Assembly: GCA_018398585.1 (NCBI GenBank)
Contig: JAGTTD010000018.1
Coordinates: forward strand, 9,493,501 to 9,557,500
Origin: Simmondsia chinensis
Taxonomy: Eukaryota > Streptophyta > Magnoliopsida > Caryophyllales > Simmondsiaceae
DNA: 64,000 bases
Direction: 5' to 3'
Shown here: positions 32,810-45,531 of the stretch, piece after piece
Layout of the letters: every line of letters starts with the position of its first letter
Position numbering within the stretch: the first letter of the stretch is position 1
Program-made: the position numbers and the translations under genes
The notes under the pieces: generated by a model
Told to the model about the DNA's origin: nothing
What the model saw: only the letters and a program-made list of their open reading frames with translations
The model's database searches: none

Positions 32810-33800
32810 TTAAAGGGAAGGGAGTTATCCCAATAGCATCTCATGCAGACGTTCTATAAGCCTATAGGGCATCAAGTAGCAATTCATGTCACTTTTTGGG
32901 ATTATTCTCAATCATTTTCTCAATATTGGCCTTTAGAATCTTGTTAGTTGACTCAGCTTGGCCTTTTGCTCGGGCATAATAAGGAGTTGAATTCAAGATC
33001 TTAATATTAAAGCTCTTGGTGAACTTTGTAACATCAAACCCATTCAAAACCTTTGCTTTTCCACAGTTATGGTTTCTGGGATTCCAAACCTACATAGGAT
33101 ATATTCCTTGATGAAATCAATCACATCTTTTTTATTTATGTTCCTATATGGCTTGGCCTCAACCCATTTTATAAATTAATCTATGGCCATAAGGATGTAT
33201 GAATGTTGCTTGCTAGAGGGAGGATTGAATTCTCCAATGATATCTATTGCCTATCCATGAAAGGGCCGTGGATTAACTATAACATGCATCTTAGTTGCAG
33301 AGACTGTAGGTACATGCCAATATCTTTGGCATGCTCTACACCCCTTGGCATATTTGATATAATCATCCATCATTGATGGCCAATAATAATCATAGCATCT
33401 AATGAGCTAGTGCATCTTATTTCCAGCCAAATGGGATCCACATATTCCCTCGTGAGACCCCAACCATTATTAGCATAGCTTCATCTATGTCCAGGCACTT
33501 GAGAAGCACACCACAAGCGTCCTTTTTGCATAGTTCTCCAAATTCGTCATGAAGATGATACCTGTGAGCTCTCATGTTTATCTTTCTATCCTTGATGAAA
33601 TCACGACGGTTTTTAAAGTACTCCACTAAGGTTTTCCTCCAATATTCACCTTGACTCGAAGCATACTGATGTGCCTCAAAGCAATCCAAGTGTTCACTTG
33701 CAATCACTTTGATCTCAATGCTAAAGGATTCAATGATCTCTAGATCATGGTATAGAACCTTGGTCTTGATGACCATGGATTCTTCACACCATGTCCTGGG
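32810..33800 (-). pseudogene. Tat integrase, N-terminal and core part
   Basis: The minus strand shows the zinc-finger lead-in region (33776-33417, ending near DEAMLIMVGVSRGNMW), then ACRACQRYWHVP and FIKWVEAKPYRNI. Next come DFIKEYILCRFGIP and finally AYRTS and ITPFPLTL at the Reina boundary. This is the order of Tat-type integrases. Numerous stops occur. Confidence 0.75.
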
Positions 33801-33848
33801 TAGTTTGTACCCAGAAGCTAACTAGGCAAGATCATTGGCTGCCTTGTT

Positions 33849-34139
33849 TTATTCTCGAGGTATGAACTCGAATCCAACACCGTCAAACCTACTCAACAGT
33901 TCTTGCATTGTTGAAATACACTTGTTCGAGGTGTCACTCAGACATTGGAATCCTTTAACTTGGAAAATTATCAATTGTGAGTCCCCTCTTACAATCACAC
34001 TAGGGACTTGTATCTCTAAGAGAGTCTCGAGGGCAATGATCAATGCCTCATACTCAGCCATATTGTTGGAGCACACACCCACTAGGGTAACAACAAGTTT
34101 GGTGATAACTTCAGAAGGAGATTTAATAACAATCCCCAC
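33849..34139 (-). pseudogene. Tat additional RNase H domain
   Basis: GIVIKSPSEVITKLV leads to NNMAEYEALIIALETLLEI and VRGDSQLIIFQVKG, the motifs of the second RNase H found between RT-RNase H and integrase in Tat-lineage elements. The glutamate in AEYEA and aspartate in GDSQL correspond to catalytic positions. The frame is short but uninterrupted over this domain. Confidence 0.8.
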
Positions 34140-34249
34140 TCTGGAGCATTATTTGGTCCTTGATCCATCAAATTATAATTTCCAGGATCATTTCTACCAC
34201 TAAGAGTTCTCCTGGCTCATGGATAGATTCAATTTGAATATTAGGATGG

Positions 34250-34745
34250 TTAGCCAAATAGTCTACCAAAGCTTGGCCTTTTACTTTGTGACACATAAAT
34301 TAATTCAAATTGGAGTAGAGTAACACTCCACCTGTTTAGTCTTCTTCTCATTAAAGGTCTATCTAGCATATATTTAAGAACATTTGTTTGAGCAACCACA
34401 TAGATGGTAAATGCAAGGAAGTTATGCCTTAACTTTACAGACATATAGTATAATGATAGATACAATTTTTTCAATGGAAGAGTACATTATTTCACACTCA
34501 TTTAAGCAACGATTTAGGTAAAACACAGCCTGTTCAAACCCTTGCTCATTGTCTTGTACAAGCAGACAGCCTATTGACTTAGTAGAAGTAGAGAAGTAAA
34601 TCTTTAATGGTTTCCCCTGCTTAGGTGGAATCAACATTGATGGCCTAATCAAATAATCCTTGATGGCCTAAAAGGTTGCTTGGCATGGCTTCTCCCACTT
34701 GAAATCTTTCTCAGAGTTAAGTCTTAACAACGGTGAGAAGAAACT
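34250..34745 (-). pseudogene. Tat RT end and RT-linked RNase H
   Basis: After KWEKPCQATF the reading gives AIKDYLIRPSMLIPPKQGKP, followed by QAVFYLNRCLNECE and LKYMLDRPLMRRRLNRW. These are the connection and RNase H of Ty3/gypsy RT. The polymerase palm is missing because the sequence is cut at about 34745 by a CACTA-like end. Confidence 0.75.
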
Positions 34746-34746
34746 A

Positions 34747-35454
34747 CACTACCAAAATTAACGACCAGATTTTTTTTTAATCATTAAAAGAGTATGTGTT
34801 GTGCCTGTTGTGACAATATTAAAGAACCGTTGGATAGGGTGGTATATTATAAGCTTATAACGACAGCCACTAAATATGGTCGTTAATTTAGTCCATAAAT
34901 TGTTGTTAATAGTCTCATAGAAACAGTAGATATTCAAATAACAGTTCAATTTGTTAATGCCTTTTTAATTTCTTATTCTTAATTTTTTCTCAAATCACTA
35001 AAAGGGATAACCAACTAAATCCTGAATCACTAAAAAAAAAAAAAAAAAAAAAACTAAACACAAATTGCAGCTCCCCAAACCTGCGTTGCCTTGCCTTCAC
35101 CGTCCTCCCCACCAAAGAAACTGTAAATGCTCTATCTCTTCACAGTCATTATGTCGACGCACTTTTGCCTTGTCTGGACTATCTTTCGTTGTGCTCTCTC
35201 TCCGCAGTGACGGTCCCTCTTCACTTGCATGGTCTCTTATTCGATTGTCGTGCTCTCTTTCCACTCAACAACACTCCTTCTTTGCTATTAGCCTCCCCGT
35301 GGTGGGTCTTTCATCTTGCTCCTCTCCTCAGTGACAGTCTCTAATTGCTCGGCATGGTTTCTTGTTCGACTCGCATGCTTTCTCTCCAGAACAACGCGTT
35401 CTCTTCACCATCTCTCTCCCTTCTCGTTCACTCCCGCATTGAATTTTTTTAAGG
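34747..35454. mobile_element. CACTA-type terminus and adjoining sequence
   Basis: The boundary starts cactaccaaaa, a CACTA-type end, after cta (34744-34746), a possible 3 bp target copy. ttaacgacc (about 34759) and ggtcgttaa (about 34878) are inverted subterminal repeats. A 20-odd base poly(A) lies at 35032-35053. The following 35060-35450 is not recognised. No opposite terminus was found. Confidence 0.5.
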
Positions 35455-35466
35455 AAAATGTGTGAT

Positions 35467-35755
35467 TGTCATGTGCATGGAATGAGCATGACCTAAGTTG
35501 GATGCGCATGTTCACGCATGGTTTGCCCATGAGTGCACAAAGGTTGCAATTGGACGCGCATAAGCTGTGCATTAGTGCACATTGGGTGCGTAGTGGTGCG
35601 CATGGGCTGCGCAAGGTTGCGCAAGGTTGCGCATGGACGCGCATGACTTGCACCTGGTTCCGCAAGGATCGCGTAGGGTTGCGTATGCTGGTAGTCCCAG
35701 ACAGCCCTTATCTACCAGCACAGCAGCAGTACAACCGCAATGCCAGCTGTCCAGA
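35467..35755 (+). repeat. Truncated LTR copy A with GCGCA-type short repeats
   Basis: It begins tgtcatgtgcatgg and parallels the start of the LTR at 35858. It is cut at about 35755 and fused to the 3' internal end of the same family (gacccaggaatacag, 35756-35857). Confidence 0.7.
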
Positions 35756-35857
35756 ATTCCATAACCTTCGACCCAGGAATACAGAAGGGAACCGAAAGCT
35801 AGAGGTTGCACCGCCATCCCATCCTTGAGAACAAGGATGATTTTAAGGGGAAGGGAA

Positions 35858-36879
35858 TGCCATGTGCATGGAATGCGCATGATCTAAGTTGGATGCGCAT
35901 GGTCACGCATGGTTTGCTCATGAGTGCACAGAGGTTGTGATTGGAAGCTCATAAGTTGCACATTGGTGCGCATTGGGTGCACAATGGTGCGTATGGGCCG
36001 CGCTTGGACGCACATGACCTGCGCCTGGTTCGGCAAGGATCACGTAGGGTTGCGCATGAGTGCGCATTGGGTGCACAAGGTTGCGCAATGGTCGCGCTTG
36101 AGTGCGCATGGGCTATGCATTGACGTGCATTGGGTGCGCAGTGATGTGCATGTGGTGAACATGGGGGCGTAAGGGTTGTGCAGGGGTGCACATGGTTGTT
36201 CAAGTGTAATGCAGGATAGTCAAGGAGTGCGCATGATTGCTCAATAGGTGCGCAGGATTGTGCATGGTTACACAAAGGGTGCACATCAGTTGCTGTCAAG
36301 TATGGCCTGCGACAATGTCATGGTCCGTGTGTCCGTGTCCAGTGTCGAGTCCCAGACAGTGTCTGTCAGCTAACAAGCGTCACAGTCAGTACCGTGATCT
36401 TCCAAAGCCCTGCCTTGTCTGTCACCATGCCCTAATCACAGTCGGGTCACTGCCGGCAGTCCCAGACAGCCCTTATCTGCCAGCATAGCAATAGTACAGC
36501 CCCATTGCCAGCTATCCAGAATTCCAGAACCTTCCAGCAGCTTCCTTTTAGCTGTTTCTGCGTATTTTTAGATTTATCCATATATTTTAGAATTATTTTA
36601 GATATTTTCCATTTTGAATTGTACTAGCCTTTTTAGTATAAATAGGGGTGAGCACTAGCATTGTAATAATCAATCATGCAACGAAAAATGAAAGTTTATC
36701 TTTTCCTCTCAGCTCTACAGATTCTATCTTCTTCTTCTGAACTAAACCTTAATTTCTTCCTCATCTCATATTCTATTTCTCCTTCTCTTCTCATCAATCT
36801 CTAAATATCATCTATCTTTTTGGGTCACACCTCGAAAGGGCCGTGATCCTTGCATTGTCAAAACCTCGAGGTCGTGACA
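35858..36879 (+). repeat. LTR copy B (1022 bp) of a gypsy-like element
   Basis: It begins tgccatgtgcatgg after the purine tract ttaaggggaagggaa and ends gtcgtgaca before the primer site. It holds a long run of ~10 bp gcgcatgg/tgcgcaagg-like repeats (35868-36295) and a clear TATA box, tataaatag, at 36637-36645. Confidence 0.8.
36637..36645 (+). promoter_or_regulatory. TATA box in LTR copy B
   Basis: tataaatag lies 235 bp before the LTR end, a normal position for the U3/R border. No -35-type or other site is claimed. Confidence 0.6.
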
Positions 36880-36881
36880 TT

Positions 36882-36895
36882 TGGTATCAGAGCTA
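36882..36895 (+). other. Primer-binding site (tRNA-Met type)
   Basis: tggtatcagagcta starts two bases after the LTR end. Confidence 0.85.
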
Positions 36896-37670
36896 TCTTT
36901 CGATCCGTAGCTGGGCATATTAAAAAAGGAAGAGAAAGATCCATTGCAACAATGACTTCATGGAACAAGATCAATGAAGGGCAGAAATTTTCGATTCATT
37001 CACAAACCAGTGAACAATAAGGATCGAAGTCAGCGATTGATTCTCTAACCGAGGCCATTTCCTTGACAGGCAAGGAGAGAGTTTTGAACCACCACCACAA
37101 CCTCAAGAATGGTGTGGTGATGTGGTGGGAAAATTAGTTGAGCCACCCCTTGTGGAACCACCCATTGTGGAGCCACCCATCATTGAAGAACCGCATGACT
37201 CAGGGCCGGACAAACCATCGCTGGAGGATTTGCATTGTGTTGTTATAGACAAACCCGTTGAGTCACCCAATGTTGGGGAAGTACATGAAGTAGCAACGGT
37301 GTCCATAGAACTTCAAGATGCGAGGGATGAGGCTGCACAGCGTGAGCATGATGGTCCGTACAAGGAACTGTCCATATAGGCCAAGGAGATGAAGGCCGCG
37401 CAGTGGCAGCATGGTAGTGCCCAAGGTAATAATGTCAAGGCACCAGCGCAACACAAGGATCTGCAAGAAACGACTAACCACGAGGACTTCAACAGGAAGG
37501 CCAAGAAGACACAGGTATGGAAACGCTTTCTTAGAACCGGGATTGGTATAAGAAGATCAACACACCGACACTAGTTTTGGAAATTCATCCTTGGGGACAA
37601 GGATTATCCCTTCGACCCAGGAATACAGGAGGGAACCAAAAGCTGGAGGTTGCATCGCTATCCCATCCAC
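36896..37670 (+). pseudogene. Remnant internal domain of the gypsy-like element
   Basis: A short open frame at 37122-37379 is proline- and acid-rich with repeated VEPP units, like the low-complexity N-terminal part of some gag proteins, but has no domain that can be named. From 37604 the sequence repeats the 3' internal end seen at 35756-35857 and breaks off after catcccatcc. Pol and the 3' LTR are absent. Confidence 0.5.
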
Positions 37671-37789
37671 TATAAAGAAATTTGTCAGCTTAGAGAGCCA
37701 ACAACTAACTCAATTGGGATGACCCCTTCGGACGTCGTGTTGGCCCCAAAGAAGACACAAATTTCCACATCAGAAGTTATTATGTCATC

Positions 37790-38150
37790 CTAAGACTTAA
37801 TAACCCCTAACATGTACGAAGGTAGGATGTTGAAGGCCACACCATTATCCACTAAGATTCTATTCACCAAAATGCCATTGAACTTGGCCTTGATGTATAG
37901 AGGCTTAATGTGTTTGTTGGCTGCACTAGGCCTATCAAATATCATCTTCATTACGTTAGGTAAGTCAACAGTTAACTTGGAGGTTGGAGACCTAATTTGA
38001 AAAGATAAAGGATTAGTAATACCTTCAGGGGCTACTACTTCAGCCACGAGCTCCACCTAATGATCTTCATTTGTTGCTACCACATGTCCTTCGAGGTTAC
38101 CTTGCTCCTCAGTTGCCTCGACCCCAAACATAACAAAATGAAGGGCCAAT
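37790..38150 (-). pseudogene. Tat protease region
   Basis: HIKPLYIKAKFNGILVNRIL, then VDNGVAFNILPSYML, matches the aspartic protease of Tat/Athila-type elements. N stands where the D-S/T-G triad normally has S or T. Upstream the frame extends through LVAEVVAPEGITNPL. It is separated from RT by the insertions at 34747-37670. Confidence 0.7.
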
Positions 38151-38179
38151 AACTTACAAGCCAACAAGGGAATCAATGG

Positions 38180-40820
38180 TCACATAGGTGAAATACTAAG
38201 AAACTTTATTCTAAATATGCTTAATAATACAACAGATAACACATGATACAAACCCGTGGAGTTCGAAAACTCAAAACAACACCTAAGACTTCCAAACATA
38301 AACATATTCTATATAACTGAACTACTAACTTATAAAACATAAAAGAAAGCCTTCTAAGGTAGTAATCACTTCAACCACGTCCCTTGAACTTCTTCACTCA
38401 GCTTACTATGCCTTGTCTGAAATTGTTAAACAATAGGGTGAGCATAAAGTTCAGCAAGTAACAAACCAGTCAACAAAACAAGGATCAAGCATTATTTAAA
38501 CGGTATGAACACATCAGAACATAGCTGAAATTGTTTACTAAAAATTAATTCTGAAAACTTAGGAACGCATCAACTGAATTCTTAGGCTTTAAGCTTCTTG
38601 GTTGTGCCTGCAACTAATCTCTGCAACTGGGCTCAGAATTGGCTATCATAACTGGGTCCCCGGCCAACTACAGGTTCTGAGGAACGTTCCAACTAGTGCA
38701 CTAATAACAAAGATGGTATAATCCCCCATCGAGGGCTCAAAGATGTCTTTCCTCGTCATCGTAGGGCACAACCCACAAAATAAATCATAAGAGATATATT
38801 TCATATTTGCACATCATAGAACATGATTCAAATCATATTTCCAAAATTTCATAAATCAAAGTATTAAATTGTAGCCAAATTCCATATTTCGCAAACTTAG
38901 TCAAAGATGTTAGATCCCATTTTAATTTCAAATACATAGAGGGTAAACATGTGGTATAAAAAACAAGTATTTTGAGAATTTAAGAAGCTATTAACATATC
39001 AAAACACTTTAACAAAAAGAGTGGGAGAGTTAACGAAGAAGTTACTTACAAGAAGAAACAAAGCTTTCCTAAAATCCCAAGCACAAACTTTGGCTGACTT
39101 TCTCTTTTCCATTTCTTCTCCCCCTCTTTCTCTCAATTCTTACCTTTGGTTTTTTTTTTTTTTTTCTTTCCTTAGATGATTTAACAAAGGGAATGAGATG
39201 GGTTATTTATGGGAGTGTTTTTAGGGTGTTCAATGTTCAAAGTGGGTGGCGTGTTCAGTATTCAAGGTTGGTAGCTATTCAAAGTTGGTGGCTGTCAAAT
39301 TTTCAAGATTGAGGTTGGTGGTTGTTCAAAGCAGGGAAAATGTGGTTGATTCCATTATAAAATATGGTGGCTTTCAACATTAAATAAAGGAGGCCTGACT
39401 TGTCAAAACAGAGGAAATTTCCTTGCTCATATTTGGGGCTGCTCATTCAAAGAAGGAAGCTCTCTTTTGGTCAACTTCATTCAAATATGGGGAGGCTTGG
39501 AAACTAATGAAACAAGTAAAGAATTTGGCTAGAAATTTCACTAAAATTTGAACAATCACTTATAGTTTATTGGTAATTTATGTGGGAAATACTTATGTCT
39601 AAAAGAAAATTAAATTTATTACATCAGTTGTCATGAACTCCTAATGGAGGATCAAAGCTAGTTTTGACGTCAACTTGTTCAGGGACTAACCCTAGTGGCA
39701 GATACAGAAAGTTTCTTCACTTCAGGCATATACTAATAGTGTGGAGGATAAAAAAGTTTATGAAGTGAAGTCCATATTTATAATAAAAAATAATGATAAT
39801 TAAATATATAAATATATACGTAAGTATGTAAGTAAGTATGTCACATAAAGAGGAGAGAAATATGGGAGAATTAAGTAATAAAATTTGGATTAAGTTTTAC
39901 ACAGTTGGGGAGTGTTGGTAATATAATTGAGCAGCTTACTAGTGTAGATGGGCAAGTAGGTTATACAGGTAATTATTTGAATAACAATTGTTTGTAACTA
40001 TATCTCCAAAAGGTATAAACGCCCACTTGCATAATTCGTCCACTTGCAATTCACCCACTTGTATAAAATATCTACTTTTGTAATACTTCTGTAAAACACC
40101 TATTTATATAAAGCATCACAAAAAACTCCCACTTATGAAAAATACGCCTACATAACGCGTAGTACTACACAAATAATTAAAGGATAAAGTCAAACACGCT
40201 TATTATTAAAATCATACTCATCCCCTACCCTTTTCTTCTATAAAAAGGGAAGGGAAGGAAGGCTCCTAGGGGGAGGTCCACACCGCTCCTATTGAAAAAC
40301 CTCCTCTCCTTAGCAATGATTGTTCAAGCCTTCTATTCATCTTAAGGAAACATCAAGTTAGGCGTGTAGCTCACGCTTGAGTTCAGCTCATCCTTAGGAA
40401 TCCCATCTTAAACCTAACTTAAATATGAAGAATAAGCACACAAACTAAATTCATCACAAACAGGGAGCATTTCAAAGCAAAAATTTTAGATAAACTTAAA
40501 AATGAGACAATTTGTTTACTAGAAATTGAATTTAATCTAGGATTTCAACATTATAGGGTCAATATTCAAAACAAAATTAAATATAAAAATAAATAAGTAA
40601 ATGGAATATACAAATAATTCAGTAAAAATTTATATATATATATATATATGGTGACGTTCTTGTAAGACGGTGAGAGCGTAAGAAGGGCGAATCTTGACTC
40701 TCCATTGTAATGGACAGCCAAGATTTATTGAGTATTGAAAAGAAAAAACAATTTTTCTCCCTTACCCCTTTTTTCTTTCTGCCCCATGAAGGGGTATGGG
40801 CATTATTTTTTTTTTTTTAA
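38180..40820 (-). repeat. LTR-like non-coding region, family undecided
   Basis: No coding signal. The minus strand has a TATA-like cataaataaccc near 39205 followed by a purine-rich leader, so part is probably a minus-strand LTR, but ends and target duplications could not be fixed. 40230-40300 has a second TATA-like tataaaaaggg on plus. A (TA)n run lies at 40631-40649 and an imperfect hairpin (aatcttgactctccatt and its partner) at 40691-40727. Confidence 0.35.
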
Positions 40821-40829
40821 TGTTCGACA

Positions 40830-43800
40830 AATGATCATATTCACCATCGTGCTTAACCATTAAGACTGAAGACATGAATATGTCAGGTGACCCTCACCAT
40901 CCTCCCACTACACCAAAGCTCTTAGGTACTTAGTGTGACAATAACGTGGTTAAAGATACATCTAATACATCATCTACACTATAAGTTGTATCAAGTTGTA
41001 GTGTCACAGTGTCTCATACTATCAATTTATCTGACACAAGCCATCTGTTGTACTTTTAAAACACTTTCTAAAGCATCTTACATAGCAAACCTTTTGATAT
41101 GTAAACATGACTAATCATATGAATATTACCATATTCAATACTACATTATTAATCCTTTCTACAACTCTTTGTAGTAAGGAAAACTAAGAATTTTCCTAAA
41201 ATCCACCACTTTGACCTAATCAAAATGACTTGATATAATTACCTAATTGATCCCAACGTTAGTCTTTAAGTCTTTGAACTTTTCAAAAGATTCAAGACTT
41301 CAGTCCTCGTAGGTATATCCATATATCAACTTATCGAGTAGTCATTCATAAATATTTTGTGATATACTAATCGCTTTCGCTAGCTTGAACTTTTAGTAGT
41401 CCATAAACATTCTATGAACAAGTAATAGCAGCTTAGTAGCTCTATTACCTTTACTCTTAAAGGCTCTTTCAGTCACCATTAATTCGAACATGATTCACAT
41501 ATCGGTTATCATCTTAGTACTTAATGATCGCATAAGGCATATCAAACCAGTTTTTGAATCATACTAGATTAAAGCGACCTAAGAATAAGTGCCACTTAAA
41601 AGCTATATGGTTTCCGAAAATTCTTCTTTTATATGGTTACACAGCCTAACTTGTGTTAGACTAATAAATCGCCATTAACATAGTTTTGATTCAAATAAGT
41701 CAACTATCTACCAATGTACCTTTTTAAATAAACACTTTATTTACTTAACCATTAGTCCATTTTTTTGAAAAATTTCTAAAGTACATCAAGATAGTTAGTC
41801 AAATACAAAACTACATTCCCTAACTTAAACTACCAACTATTGATGCCCTTACTGAAAAACCCATTCACCAGAACATTAGTAAACTACCTACTAGTCACAA
41901 CTAGAGGAGACAGGATATCAAATATCCTGCCATATTGGCTTTTTGACTTGGCACCAATAGTATATAAGTATCTTGGCAATTCCTTTTAAAGTCCAGTGCT
42001 TTTATAAAAGAGACAAAACTATTTTGACTCATATTTTATTTCATCTCTTGAGGTTCCTAATTCCCGAGATAGATGTTTACCCTAAGTGGACTCTTCCCTT
42101 AGTTCTCTGACACCTTTTCTCAAACTGTAATTTCATTAGTTAGACAATGAGCAATCTCTATTACTCAATGTATCCAAGCTAAACCGATTGAAAGACCTTG
42201 ATAGGCAAGTCAGGATCATATCATGTTGAGATTGGCTATCAAAATTTGCATCAAGAAATCTAGTTTAATTAAATGAGCCATCATCATATGACGCGCTCTT
42301 GAACTGAACTTTCTTAACACAATCTTGTGTCTATCATCTTTCTTATAAACTATTCTCATGCTACCAGTTCTCTAATCCAATACTTCTTTCAAGTATCTGA
42401 TCATCTTTTCTATGGTTGAATCTTCAAGTATCTAATACTAGAAAAACGTTCGACATCTAATATCCAAATCTTGCACCCAACTAACTCATTAGTCTAGTTT
42501 AACGTTCCTTATGTTCTTTTCAACTTAATAGATCTACTAGCATCAATCCAAAGTACCCAGAGCATCCCCTAGTGCTCTACATGTACTAAAACATATCATA
42601 TCATAGTGAGTGTAATAGAACAGACAAGTTAGACATACCAGTATTGATCGTAATGCAAAATCATAATAACCAGTCTGAAATAAAAAATTGTAAAATGAGT
42701 CATATAACATACATGATTACTTTTCTTACCTTTAGCAAACAATCAAAGTTAAGAGTTCACAATTCGACACTTACATGTATGCCATGGCGACCCCACTGAA
42801 CTACCCAAAACTCCCCGTTGGTGAGGCTGAATTAAGATATCAAAAGGACAAGAATATTTCTCAATAAATATGTTTTCTTGTAAACTCTTCACTAAACATA
42901 TTTAACACATCACTTTTCCCTCAGCCTCTAAGGTCAAACAACATAGCTCCTCTAGGAGGCTAATGTAAACCCTAATCAAGTGTACACCATTACCTGAACA
43001 TCCATACCAGGTCTCGATATACTCCATGTCAGTGTGGCCGTACTCGATTGCTTGAACTTCAGTTCATCCTAACAGAAGCCTAACCCTATATTTCACGGAT
43101 TAATGGGGAGTAATGCAACCCACTATACTGTTAAACTAGTAATGGAGCCATGAGCATTCACTTAGAAGCTCGCTTCCACTTGACATTTTGAGGCTTGTGA
43201 ACCTTTTAATAATTTTAGCAAACAAACAAGGCATGGAATCCACCTAACCATTCTCTTTGTGTGTGCAACGATGAGCTAACCAATCTACCCATTACTATGG
43301 GAGAGGCGAGTAACAAGCAATTAGTCAACTAAGAACTATTCTCAATTAATATGTTTTCTAAACATATTTAACTCACCGTTTCTTCCTTAATCTCTAAGAC
43401 AGTATAACAAAGCTCCCTAGGAGACTATCATACTATCCTAGTTAAGTGTATACCATTTCCTAGACATTAGTACAAATAAGCAAGATACTCCATGTCAGCG
43501 TGATTGCACTCGTTTTTCTCGTACCTCTATCCATTATTAAGAAGTCTAGAACAAACGCTCTCCTTGGGGAGTAACACCTATTCACTACACTATTAGACCA
43601 GCAATGGAGACTGTGAGGAATCAACTCCTGATCCTCACTCCCACTTAAAATTTTGAAAGGTGGATTTTTCTTTTAAGTTTGATTATTCATAATCAATATT
43701 AGAATTACATTCTAAATTTATTTAACAAATAAATAAAACACTAATCCAGTTAGGTTCCTTTAATTATCCATCCTTTGTAATCTAATCTCATTTGATACAT

Positions 43801-44585
43801 TATGAGAATTTTTCTTTCAAATAATTCAACTTTTGAATTATCTAATCTCATTAGATTTGTTTGAAAAAAATTCTTCCACTCGATAAAATTAAATATTTCA
43901 CCAAGTTGCATATTTATATGGCCTTCTAACTATATTCACATTATACATAATATTTAGCTCATTTAAATAATATCAAACATGTGAACAAAATTTAACAAAT
44001 GTCATGTTATCAAACAATTTGAATAACAGCTTTTAAGGCCTAAGGATTGGAACAATTAAAGATTTTTCTAAACTATTTTAGAAAAGATTATCGTATAATC
44101 TTAATTCGAATCTTATTCTAATTAATTATTTATTTATTTAAATTATTTAAATAATAAAAATTAATATTCTTTTTTTATAGAATTGGCTGGGCACACCCCA
44201 CTTTTTTTTTATTTTATTATTTAAATAAAGAAATAATTAATTAAATTCGATCTTAATCTCATTAGATTGTAAACTAAACATCTAATCTTATTAGATATTC
44301 ATTATTAATCTAAATCATTCAACTCTTTGAAAATCTAATCTTAATAGATTTGATTTAGAATTATGCTCCTTGATTGAATCTGTACTCATCTAAAACTTTA
44401 AACAATTTAAAACTTTAATGAATATTCAATCTTGTTATTTAACTCTTTAACAACAATATTCAGGACTGTCTTTTCCTTTAATGAACTTTTCAATTTCAAA
44501 TTTTCGTAATTCTTCATACTCCATGAAGCCTAATGTTTTTAATGTCAATCATGAATGTATTCAGAGTTGGCTCTGATACCAATTG
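40830..44585 (-). pseudogene. Decayed internal domain of a Copia element
   Basis: The primer site (complement of 44567-44582, attggtatcagagcc) adjoins the LTR at 44586. Leftwards on the minus strand come about 1.9 kb of non-coding leader with a diverged duplication (42830-43190 and 43300-43650), then a gag-like stretch (about 42600-42000, low confidence). Near 41600-41200 there is a Copia integrase remnant (words like gaatgactactcg, cttttgaaaagttcaaaga and aatcaattaggta-like). RT was not found. Stops are frequent. Confidence 0.55.
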
Positions 44586-45531
44586 TTGGGAACGTATTTC
44601 AAAAATTTTTCCTAGATCGGCTTGAGCGGGCCATAGCGGAAAACCATTTTAAAATTTTAAATTTAAAATTTAAAGCCCTGACCTAATTAAATATTTAATT
44701 AGATCTAGATCTTACCTTCATAGTTGCATAATATGACAATCGAAAAACATAGAATACGACATATATAAACATATATAAACATAGTATGCAGAATAATCGA
44801 AATAACTGAAAAATAAATGAATTATCAAAAACTTAATTCAGACATACCTGAAGCGCGAATCCAACTCGGACTTGAAGATCTAAAATTGGAAGAAAGTTTC
44901 TTGACACCTCACGGTCTTATTCGCAATGATCTCTTTTAGCATCCGGAGTGTGGGCTCCCAAAAATATTTATTTTAGAAAAAATTTTGGAATAAAATTTTT
45001 CCTTTCAACTTTCTAAAAATTTTCTTTTAGAGAAATTATGCTAAACAATAATTTAGGAAACCCCTAAAATAATTTTAGGATTTTCGTCGTGGAAAAAAAT
45101 CAGGTTCCAAAACCTTAATCTATCAAAAAATAACCCATGGCCTCTCTTATATTTATATAAACAAATAGCAAAATAAAATAAAAACCAGGTTCCAAAACCT
45201 TAATCCATGCCTGAAGGAGGGGGTGTGGCGTCGCTGACTTTAGTGCGACATCAGCGACGCCCCTTTTCCCTTTTTTTTTTTTTAATTTCTGGGTATGGGT
45301 GCAGGATTGTGCACGCCTGCCCATAACTGTCTTCCCCACGCATGCGCCACACGCGCGGGGCTGTGCGACTCCTCTTTGCTTCCCTCTTTTTTTTTTTTGT
45401 TTAAAACACGATGTAATTTGTCTTATTAATTATTCATCTCATTAATATTTGTTTAGCATAAAATTTTAATTTATCTCATAAATAAAGAAGTCATTTTTAA
45501 ATATTTTTAAACGATGCTTAAGTTGAGGTTT
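44586..45531 (-). repeat. 5' LTR of the decayed Copia element
   Basis: It begins tgttgggaacgtatttcaaa on plus, like 53765 (gggacgaatttcaaa). It shares the tgggctcc segment near 44950 and the cgcgcg-to-atctcataaat block near 45340-45490 with the 53765 LTR. The right end at 45531 (tttgaca) is tentative. Confidence 0.6.

Noticed and set aside
35466..36488. Several overlapping open frames on both strands, up to ~120 codons
   Set aside because: They arise from the short GCGCA-type repeat in an LTR, with cysteine- and histidine-rich low-complexity products. No start, domain or codon signal supports a gene.
38180..40820. A specific LTR family assignment with exact ends
   Set aside because: TATA-like and leader features are suggestive, but no paired TG..CA ends with matching flanks were found.
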